From JAZRUF01 sp045652405 (lineage in GTDB: Bacteria; Bacillota; Clostridia; Oscillospirales; JAAYXM01): DNA of 6,046 bases. The position numbers and the translations under genes were made by a program. Shown here piece after piece: positions 1-4,653 of this stretch. The first letter of the stretch is position 1. Each line of letters starts with the position of its first letter. Where the stretch lies: contig JAZRUF010000086.1 of the NCBI GenBank assembly GCA_045652405.1, forward strand, positions 1 to 6,046, read 5' to 3'. The notes beneath the pieces were generated by a model, which had not been told where the DNA came from, did not search any database, and saw only the letters and a program-made list of their open reading frames with translations.

Positions 1-711
1 GACGGAAGAAGCGAAAAACAGTTAAGAAAACTTAAAATAACACTTGATTACAATAAATATGCAGAAGGCAGTGTCCTCATAGAAACCGGCGATACGCGCG
101 TTTTATGCAACGCAACCGTTGAAGAGGGCGCGCCGAAATATGTGCGCGAGGGTACAGGTTGGGTAACCGCTGAGTATTCCATGCTTCCGCGCGCTGCGCA
201 TACCCGCAAAAACCGTGATATAAACCGCTTGAAGCTGGCTCCGCGTTCGGCTGAAATCCAGCGCCTTATCGGACGCTCGCTCCGCAGCGTAGTGGATATG
301 GAAATCTTAGGTGAGAGAACCATAACAATCGACTGTGACGTACTTCAGGCAGACGGCGGCACCAGAACCGCATCAATAACCGGCGGCTTTATCGCGCTTG
401 CCCTTGCATGTAAGAGACTCGTTGAGCAAGGCGTAATTGAAAAAACACCTATCACCGACTGGTGCGCTGCAGTAAGCGTCGGTATAGTAAACGGCGAGTG
501 CCTTGCTGACTTAAATTATGTCGAGGATAGCTCGGCAGAGGTTGATTTTAACGTTGTCATGACCGGCAACGGTGAGTTTATAGAGCTTCAGGGCACAGGC
601 GAGGAAAGACCCTTTACACGTGCAGAGTACTCCAAGATGCTCTCATATGCCGAGAGCGGCATAAAGAAGCTTATTGCAGCTCAGAAAAAAGCACTTGGCG
701 GCAGTCTTTAA
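1..711 (+). CDS. rph: RNase PH (tRNA 3'-end phosphorolytic exoribonuclease), 5' end cut by window
   Basis: The reading frame is open from base 1 to the TAA at 709-711 (236 codons). It begins at the DGR that sits at about residues 4-6 in known RNase PH proteins, so only about three codons are missing on the left. RNase PH removes nucleotides 3' of the CCA end of tRNA precursors using phosphate, and works in the cytoplasm as a hexamer. Visible family motifs, numbered from the first codon here, are GDTRVLCNATVEE (about 31-43), GWVTAEYSMLPRA (about 53-65), EIQRLIGRSLRSVVD (about 85-99), DCDVLQADGGTRTASITGG (about 111-129, with the phosphate-binding Arg at 122) and YVEDSSAEVDFNVVMTG, with the likely metal-binding aspartates D176 and D182. 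The frame ends shortly after the conserved AAQKKAL segment, as in full-length relatives. It is the first gene of the visible run; rdgB follows after 22 nt. The ATG at 142 is internal. Identity is very secure. Confidence 0.97.
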   Translation, partial: DGRSEKQLRKLKITLDYNKYAEGSVLIETGDTRVLCNATVEEGAPKYVREGTGWVTAEYSMLPRAAHTRKNRDINRLKLAPRSAEIQRLIGRSLRSVVDMEILGERTITIDCDVLQADGGTRTASITGGFIALALACKRLVEQGVIEKTPITDWCAAVSVGIVNGECLADLNYVEDSSAEVDFNVVMTGNGEFIELQGTGEERPFTRAEYSKMLSYAESGIKKLIAAQKKALGGSL

Positions 712-733
712 GCCGTGATGCGGAGGATGCGAT

Positions 734-1333
734 ATGAAATTTATAATTGCTACAAACAATAAAAAGAAACTCAAGGAGCTTCGCGGAATTTTAGACGAGT
801 TTGGCGTATACGCGGTATCCCTTGATGATGCGGGCATATGCTCAGAGGTCGAGGAAACCGGAACTACGTTTGAGGAAAACGCCATTTTAAAGGCGAGTGA
901 CGCGATGAAGATAATGGGAATCCCCGCAATTGCCGATGATTCGGGACTCCAGGTCGATGCGCTCGACGGTCAGCCCGGAATATATTCCGCGCGCTTTGGC
1001 GGAGACGCTTGCAAAAATGACGTAGAAAGATATGAGCTTCTTTTAAAGAAGCTTGAGGGTGTGCCCGAGGAGAAACGCACCGCCCGCTTTGTTTCGGCAA
1101 TAGCCTGCGTTTTCCCGGACGGCAGAAAAATTGTCACCCGCGGCGAGTGCGAGGGTATCATAACCTCAGAGCCGCACGGCGACGGTGGCTTCGGATATGA
1201 CCCGGTATTTTTCTTGCCCGGTGAGGATATGACGATGGCGGAAATAACGCAGGAGAGAAAAAATGAAATATCTCACCGCGCAGCTTCGCTTAAGAAACTG
1301 CGCGAGGAGCTTAAAAAAATAAATATAAAGTAG
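734..1333 (+). CDS. rdgB: RdgB/HAM1-family dITP/XTP pyrophosphatase
   Basis: The gene encodes 199 residues, the usual length for this family. The enzyme hydrolyses dITP, ITP, XTP and related deaminated purine triphosphates to the monophosphate and pyrophosphate, keeping damaged bases out of DNA and RNA. Motifs seen are the N-terminal ATNNKKKLKEL (about 6-16, the nucleotide-binding TxNxxK), TFEENAILKA (45-54), IADDSGLQVDALDGQPGIYSARF (66-88, with the catalytic aspartate D69), GGFGYDPVF (151-159) and NEISHRAAS (177-185), with the SHR that helps recognise the base. The start is set by GGAGGA at 722-727, six bases before the ATG. The gene is also called xtp or ysnA in related bacteria. A neighbouring rph is common in Bacillota. 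Nothing unusual was seen. Confidence 0.96.
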   Translation: MKFIIATNNKKKLKELRGILDEFGVYAVSLDDAGICSEVEETGTTFEENAILKASDAMKIMGIPAIADDSGLQVDALDGQPGIYSARFGGDACKNDVERYELLLKKLEGVPEEKRTARFVSAIACVFPDGRKIVTRGECEGIITSEPHGDGGFGYDPVFFLPGEDMTMAEITQERKNEISHRAASLKKLREELKKINIK

Positions 1334-1344
1334 GAGAAAATAAA

Positions 1345-1638
1345 ATGGCATTAAACAGTAAACAGCGCGCCAAATTAAGGTCACTGGCTAATACAACAGA
1401 AACGATTATCCAAATAGGAAAGGGCGGAGTCACCGACGCGGTAGTGCGTCAGACCGAGCAAGCGCTTGCCGCACGTGAGCTTATAAAGCTTAGAGTGCTT
1501 GAGAGTGCGCTTATGTCCCCGCGTGAGGCATGCACTGAGCTCTGCGATGCGCTGGGCGCTGAGCCTGTTCAGGTAATAGGAACTCGCTTTGTCATCTATC
1601 GCAGAAACGATAAGGACCCGAAAATTCAGATTGATTAG
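1345..1638 (+). CDS. yhbY: YhbY family (CRM domain) RNA-binding protein
   Basis: A 97-residue protein made of a single CRM (CRS1-YhbY) domain. It has the expected LNSKQRAKLRSLA opening (about 3-15), the IQIGKGGVT loop (about 22-30) with the GxxG-type RNA-contact motif GKGG, RELIKLRVL (44-52) and the closing strand GTRFVIYRR (79-87). Members bind the large-subunit precursor and are thought to help 50S assembly. The exact role in bacteria is still only partly known, so the function here is inferred from the family. AGGAG at 1332-1336 overlaps the rdgB stop codon (1331-1333) and lies eight bases before the ATG, so translation of the two genes is probably linked. nadD follows with its ribosome binding site over this gene's stop. 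The pairing of yhbY with nadD is typical of Bacillota. Confidence 0.95.
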   Translation: MALNSKQRAKLRSLANTTETIIQIGKGGVTDAVVRQTEQALAARELIKLRVLESALMSPREACTELCDALGAEPVQVIGTRFVIYRRNDKDPKIQID

Positions 1639-1650
1639 GTGAAGGATATG
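1637..1650 (+). promoter_or_regulatory. Ribosome binding site of nadD overlapping the yhbY stop
   Basis: AGGTGA at 1637-1642 begins inside the yhbY TAG (1636-1638) and lies five bases before the ATG at 1648. The GTG at 1639 is part of this site, which argues against it as the start. The overlap suggests that ribosomes finishing yhbY help initiate nadD. Confidence 0.65.
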
Positions 1651-2250
1651 CGAATTGGCATTTTAGGCGGAACTTTTAATCCACCCCATATAGGGCATAC
1701 TCATGCCGCAAAAGCCGCAATTAAAGCGCTGGGGCTAGATACGGTGCTGTTTGTTCCGGCTGCTTTGCCGCCGCATAAGACCATCCCTGAGGGCAGTGCA
1801 ACAGGCGAGCAGCGCATGGAAATGGCGCGCCTCGCGGCTGAGAGCATAGGCGCTAAAGTAAGTGATATTGAATTTAAACGCCCGGGCAAAAGCTATACTG
1901 CAGAAACACTCAGGTTTCTTAAAGAGGAATATCCGAGTGCCCAATTTTGGCTTATTATGGGAACTGATATGTTTTTGAGCATTCATACATGGTATCGTCC
2001 CGAGGATATTTTTTCCGCTGCGCATATTGCAGTGGTGGCAAGAGAAGCGATGAGTGCTGATGCAATCATCGCTCAAAGAAAAAAGCTTAAGCGGGAATTT
2101 GATGCAAAGATAGATTTAATTGATACCGAGGTGCTTGAAATATCCTCAACGCAGCTACGCTGTGACGGCAGTATTGCCTCTGAATATCTGTGCCAACCGG
2201 TGCGGGAATATATTTTAAAAAACCGCTTGTACGAAAATAGCGAGGTGTAA
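1648..2250 (+). CDS. nadD: Nicotinate-nucleotide adenylyltransferase
   Basis: NadD joins nicotinate mononucleotide and ATP to give nicotinate adenine dinucleotide, the step before NAD synthetase. The 200-residue protein has the nucleotidyltransferase signature GGTFNPPHIGH (7-17, containing HIGH), PPHK (41-44), SYTAETL (82-88), GTDMFLSIHTW (105-115) and ISSTQLR (165-171), the ATP-site motif. I place the start at the ATG at 1648 because AGGTGA (1637-1642) lies five bases upstream. An in-frame GTG at 1639 would add three residues, but it falls inside that ribosome binding site and has none of its own. Between ISSTQLR and the conserved PVREYI the spacer is slightly shorter than I remember for relatives, probably a tolerated loop change. 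yqeK follows after one base. Confidence 0.95.
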   Translation: MRIGILGGTFNPPHIGHTHAAKAAIKALGLDTVLFVPAALPPHKTIPEGSATGEQRMEMARLAAESIGAKVSDIEFKRPGKSYTAETLRFLKEEYPSAQFWLIMGTDMFLSIHTWYRPEDIFSAAHIAVVAREAMSADAIIAQRKKLKREFDAKIDLIDTEVLEISSTQLRCDGSIASEYLCQPVREYILKNRLYENSEV

Positions 2251-2251
2251 A

Positions 2252-2818
2252 ATGGATATTGAGCTTTTTGAGCATGAAATGTCAAAAAGGCTGAGCGCGC
2301 GGAGAATGGAGCATACACTCGGATGTGCGTCTACCGCGGTCCGGCTTGCCACTTTGGTGGGCGAGGATACCTCCCTTGCGCGTGCGGCGGGAATTTTGCA
2401 TGATATGACAAAAGAAATGAGCATTCCCAATCAGTTGAAATTTTGCGAGAAACATGGTATTATTATAAACGATACTCAAAAAAAGGTACCTGAGATACTC
2501 CATGCAATAACCGGCGCGTATGCCGCAAGGCTGGAATTTGGAGTACCCGAAGAGGTAGCGAGTGCAATCAGGTGGCACAGTACCGGAAAACCCGGAATGA
2601 CGGGGCTTGAAAAAATAGTCTGGCTTGCCGATTTGATTGAACCCGGGCGCGATTTCCCCGGCGTTGAGCTTATACGCGATACGGCAAAAAAGGATATTGA
2701 CCGGGCAATTCTAATGGGTATGGAGCGCACGATAAAGTATTTACTCGATAAAAAACAGATAATAGATCCTGTTATGCTTGAGGCGCGCAACGCGCTTATT
2801 TTGGGCGAGCGGGACTAA
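2252..2818 (+). CDS. yqeK: YqeK-type HD-domain bis(5'-nucleosyl)-tetraphosphatase (Ap4A hydrolase, symmetrical)
   Basis: A 188-residue HD-superfamily phosphohydrolase. All the likely metal ligands are present: H21 in RRMEHTLGCA, the H50-D51 pair in GILHDMTKE, H84 in LHAITGAY, H109 in IRWHSTG and D127 in WLADLIEPGR. The HSTG and LADxIEPGR motifs are characteristic of YqeK rather than of other HD enzymes. Family members split Ap4A symmetrically into two ADP. Ap4A is a stress alarmone and a by-product of aminoacyl-tRNA synthetases. The start is the ATG at 2252, with GAGGTG (2242-2247) inside the end of nadD four bases upstream. One base separates the two genes, suggesting coupled translation. 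The nadD-yqeK pair is widespread in Bacillota. Biochemical specificity is inferred from the family. Confidence 0.94.
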   Translation: MDIELFEHEMSKRLSARRMEHTLGCASTAVRLATLVGEDTSLARAAGILHDMTKEMSIPNQLKFCEKHGIIINDTQKKVPEILHAITGAYAARLEFGVPEEVASAIRWHSTGKPGMTGLEKIVWLADLIEPGRDFPGVELIRDTAKKDIDRAILMGMERTIKYLLDKKQIIDPVMLEARNALILGERD

Positions 2819-2823
2819 TGCTT

Positions 2824-2843
2824 GAAAGGAATTGAAACGGATG
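2824..2843 (+). promoter_or_regulatory. Start region of the LCP gene (GAAAGGA, in-frame TTG, ATG)
   Basis: GAAAGGA at 2824-2830 is followed ten bases later by the ATG at 2841. ATTGAA lies between them and offers an in-frame TTG (2832) only one base from the site, too close to be used easily. This decides the start in favour of ATG. The same arrangement recurs before rsfS. Confidence 0.6.
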
Positions 2844-4205
2844 AAACTCTTCGGCGGAAGACCGCCGCGTATGATAAAGAAGATTGAAAGCTTTTTTAAG
2901 CATATGCCGCGCAAAGTAAAAATTATTATAGCCGTATGCCTGGTTATACTGGCAGCGCTCATAACTGCGATTGCCGTAGCTGTTAACAGCATAAAACCGC
3001 CTGAGAAGGTAAATGCGGATATATCCGGTACAACCGAGATAGAACACGATGTTGTAATAGACGGCGATGCTATAGATGTTGAGGGCAGAGCGCATAAGGA
3101 AAACTTTTTTACACTTCTCGTTGTAGGGCGGGATAAAGTAGGTCTAAATACGGATACAATAATGCTTGCGGCATTCGATATTGAAAAAGGGAAAATAAAT
3201 ATACTCAGCATCCCGCGCGATACAATGGTAAACGTAAAGCGTTCAAACAAAAAGATAAACGCCGCATATTCAGTAGGCGGTAAAGCTAATATAGCAGAGC
3301 TTAAGCACGAGGTTGAGTCGGTAACCGGTGTTATGCCGGATAAATACGCGGTTGTAAATATAGACGGATTTATTGAGATGATAGATGCCATCGGCGGAGT
3401 CACGGTTGATGTGCCTGTAAATATGGTTTACAACGACCCGGCTCAGGATTTAAAAATCAATATAAAAAAAGGTGTCAGGCATTTAGACGGCTACGATGCG
3501 ATGGGCTTTATGCGTTTCCGCAGCACTTATGTAGAGGGCGATATAGGACGTGTAAAGGTCCAGCAGACGTTTGTAAAAGCACTTGTCGATAAGATGCTAA
3601 CTCCGTCTACTCTTACAAAAATACCAAAGCTTGCGGATATTGTAATAGAAAACGTGGAAACCGATTTATCCGTCGGAAATATAGTATGGCTTGCAAAAGA
3701 AGCCCTCAATATGAATCCGCAGGAGGATATTGAGACATTCCTGCTCCCCGGCGAGGGTGGGTACTATAAGAAACTTTCCTATTATTTTGCATATAAACAG
3801 CAGGTGCTCGAAATGATAAATGAGTACTTTAATCCGTATGTAACCCCCATTAAAAGGATAAATATAATCGACCCGCGCGGTGAAGAAGAAAAAACTGAGA
3901 AAGAAACCGTAAAGGATGTCTCCCCGGCGCAGAAGCCCGAGGAAAAAGAGCCTGTAAGCGAAGCACCTGAGCAGGAGAAACCTCAGAAGCCCGAGCCTGA
4001 GCAAAATGATGGTAAACCGTCAAATGAGCCGGAAGAGAATATACCGGAGGACGAGCCGTCGGCAGAAGATACTCAGCAAGCTCCCGAGCAACTCCCGGAA
4101 CCTGAGATAACCGAGCCTGAGCCGTCAGAAGCTCCGGATACCGCGGAGGACGAGCTGGATAGCTCATCTGAATCGATAATACCCGAAGATTTTTATCAGA
4201 ACTAA
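2841..4205 (+). CDS. LytR-CpsA-Psr (LCP) family cell-wall glycopolymer transferase with long acidic Pro/Glu tail
   Basis: LCP enzymes move lipid-linked polymers such as teichoic acids or capsule onto peptidoglycan, outside the membrane. The 454-residue protein has a basic cytoplasmic start (about 1-26), one membrane helix (about 27-48, IIIAVCLVILAALITAIAVAV), a short linker and an LCP domain (about 88-305). Domain motifs are VVGRDKVGLNTDTIMLA (94-110), SIPRDTMVNV (123-132), KKINAAYSVGG (137-147), NIDGFIEMIDAIGGVTVDVP (173-192) and the signature HLDGYDAMGFMRFRS with GDIGRVKVQQ (233-242). After about residue 348 comes a roughly 100-residue Glu/Pro-rich tail. The orientation, tail outside, follows from the basic N-terminus and the family. 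I start at the ATG at 2841 with GAAAGGA (2824-2830) ten bases upstream. An in-frame TTG at 2832 is too close to that site. Several LCP paralogues usually occur per genome, so no symbol is given. Confidence 0.94.
   Translation: MKLFGGRPPRMIKKIESFFKHMPRKVKIIIAVCLVILAALITAIAVAVNSIKPPEKVNADISGTTEIEHDVVIDGDAIDVEGRAHKENFFTLLVVGRDKVGLNTDTIMLAAFDIEKGKINILSIPRDTMVNVKRSNKKINAAYSVGGKANIAELKHEVESVTGVMPDKYAVVNIDGFIEMIDAIGGVTVDVPVNMVYNDPAQDLKINIKKGVRHLDGYDAMGFMRFRSTYVEGDIGRVKVQQTFVKALVDKMLTPSTLTKIPKLADIVIENVETDLSVGNIVWLAKEALNMNPQEDIETFLLPGEGGYYKKLSYYFAYKQQVLEMINEYFNPYVTPIKRINIIDPRGEEEKTEKETVKDVSPAQKPEEKEPVSEAPEQEKPQKPEPEQNDGKPSNEPEENIPEDEPSAEDTQQAPEQLPEPEITEPEPSEAPDTAEDELDSSSESIIPEDFYQN
3882..4202 (+). other. 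Low-complexity Glu/Pro-rich extracellular tail of the LCP protein
   Basis: This part codes for about residues 348-454 of the LCP protein. It is dominated by Glu, Pro, Asp, Ser, Gln and Ala, with a few Lys in the first half, and carries short recurring units such as QKPE (twice), EPE, PEPE and SEAP. There is no second membrane helix, LPxTG-type signal or recognisable wall-binding repeat before the end (IIPEDFYQN). It is probably disordered and strongly acidic. An acidic spacer in the cell wall is an inference; no function is known. Many LCP proteins end soon after the catalytic domain, so this is a clear extension. Confidence 0.8.
3930..4122 (+). repeat. In-frame short direct repeats in the LCP tail
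   Basis: Two perfect 12-base repeats lie in the tail. CAGAAGCCCGAG occurs at 3930-3941 and 3984-3995, 54 bases (18 codons) apart. CCGAGCCTGAGC occurs at 3991-4002 and 4111-4122, 120 bases (40 codons) apart. Both offsets are multiples of three, so the repeats keep the reading frame and encode QKPE and EPE respectively. They suggest the tail grew by small duplications, or simply that its restricted composition reuses the same codons. Bounds given cover all copies. Confidence 0.6.
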
Positions 4206-4208
4206 TAT

Positions 4209-4228
4209 GAAAGGACGAATTGAATATG
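4209..4228 (+). promoter_or_regulatory. Start region of rsfS (GAAAGGA, in-frame TTG, ATG)
   Basis: GAAAGGA at 4209-4215 is followed ten bases later by the ATG at 4226, exactly the spacing seen before the LCP gene. An in-frame TTG at 4220 is four bases from the site and could be a minor start. Alignment with known RsfS N-termini fits the ATG equally well or better. Confidence 0.55.
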
Positions 4229-4582
4229 ACACCGTTGGAGACAGTAAAAGGCGCGATAAAGGCGCTGGATGATAAAAAAGCACATGACATCCAGGTTGTG
4301 CGTATAGATACGGTTACAACCCTTGCAGATTATTTTGTTATCTGCACAGGTACATCAAATACGCATATCCGCACACTCAAGGAAGCTGTAGAGCATGACC
4401 TTGAAATTGCGGGTGAGCGCCCGCATCACGTGGAAGGCCACGGAAGCGGAACATGGGTGCTTATGGATTACAGCAGCGTAGTTGTGCATATCTTCACAGA
4501 TGAAGCACGCCGCTTCTATCAGCTTGACCGCGTATGGGCGGATGCTGAGATAATCTCACCCGAGGAAATTATGAGCAAATAA
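4226..4582 (+). CDS. rsfS: Ribosome silencing factor RsfS (Iojap/DUF143 family)
   Basis: A 118-residue protein matching RsfS in full length. RsfS binds ribosomal protein L14 on the large subunit and blocks joining of the subunits, shutting down translation in poor nutrient conditions. Diagnostic stretches are ALDDKKAHDI (13-22), LADYFVICTGTSN (33-45), the GHGSGTWVLMDYSSVVVHIF strand-turn-strand (71-90) and YQLDRVWADAE (98-108). I place the start at the ATG at 4226, ten bases after GAAAGGA (4209-4215). A TTG at 4220 in the same frame would add two residues (four bases from the same site) and cannot be ruled out. The LCP gene ends 20 nt upstream. LCP-rsfS-leuS is a common order in Clostridia. 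Older names are ybeB and yqeL. Confidence 0.95.
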   Translation: MTPLETVKGAIKALDDKKAHDIQVVRIDTVTTLADYFVICTGTSNTHIRTLKEAVEHDLEIAGERPHHVEGHGSGTWVLMDYSSVVVHIFTDEARRFYQLDRVWADAEIISPEEIMSK

Positions 4583-4628
4583 TTATCACAATAGAAAGTT
4601 TTCGCGTAAGCTTATACGCGTTATCACA
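4583..4628 (+). repeat. 8-bp direct repeat TTATCACA flanking the leuS leader hairpin
   Basis: TTATCACA occurs at 4583-4590, directly after the TAA of rsfS is completed, and again at 4621-4628, directly after the inverted repeat. The copies start 38 bases apart and lie outside coding sequence. They could be paired operator half-sites, the footprint of a small insertion, or chance in an AT-rich gap. Confidence 0.4.
4603..4620 (+). other. Small inverted repeat in the leuS leader
   Basis: CGCGTA (4603-4608) and TACGCG (4615-4620) are perfect reverse complements around the six-base loop AGCTTA. The predicted hairpin has six base pairs, four of them G-C. It is not followed by a T-run, so it is a poor candidate for an intrinsic terminator. 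It could be a weak attenuator-like structure, a protein binding site or a processing site between rsfS and leuS. The pairing is seen in the sequence; any role is unproven. Confidence 0.5.
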
Positions 4629-4635
4629 CAAAATT

Positions 4636-4642
4636 AAGGTGG
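4636..4642 (+). promoter_or_regulatory. Ribosome binding site of leuS, unusually far from the start
   Basis: AAGGTGG resembles a Shine-Dalgarno sequence and is the only good one before leuS. It lies 11 bases before the ATG at 4654, longer than the five to eight bases used by rdgB, yhbY and nadD here. The in-frame codons between are GTT, GTT, GGT and ATT, none of them a normal start apart from the rare ATT, so the ATG stands. Confidence 0.6.
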
Positions 4643-4653
4643 TTGTTGGTATT

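Noticed and set aside
142..711. rph starting at the internal ATG at 142
   Set aside because: The frame is open and matches RNase PH from base 1, including DGR and GDTRVLCNATVEE upstream of this ATG.
1639..1650. GTG at 1639 as the nadD start
   Set aside because: It lies within the ribosome binding site that serves the ATG at 1648 and has no site of its own upstream.
2818..2835. Five-codon frame ATG...TGA overlapping the yqeK stop
   Set aside because: It is too short and lacks a ribosome binding site; most likely chance.
2741..3403. Long open frame on the - strand (220 codons) opposite yqeK and the LCP gene
   Set aside because: It lies opposite a strongly supported gene, its translation is Ser/Ile/Phe-rich with no recognisable domain, and no ribosome binding site fits. 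It mirrors the codon pattern of the real gene.
4207..4272. 21-codon frame starting at an ATG just after the LCP stop
   Set aside because: It has no ribosome binding site, overlaps rsfS out of frame and encodes nothing recognisable.
3850..4290. Open frame on the - strand (146 codons) opposite the LCP tail
   Set aside because: The Glu/Pro-rich tail codons (GAG, CCN) give few stops in antisense, which explains the frame. The translation is low-complexity Leu/Arg/Ala/Pro without family motifs.
4603..4630. Intrinsic terminator after rsfS
   Set aside because: The stem has only six pairs and is followed by TTATCACA rather than a run of T, so efficient termination is unlikely.
4583..4653. Promoter for leuS in the gap after rsfS
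   Set aside because: I looked for paired -35 and -10 boxes at 16-18 base spacing and found only weak partial matches such as TATACG, not enough to support a call.
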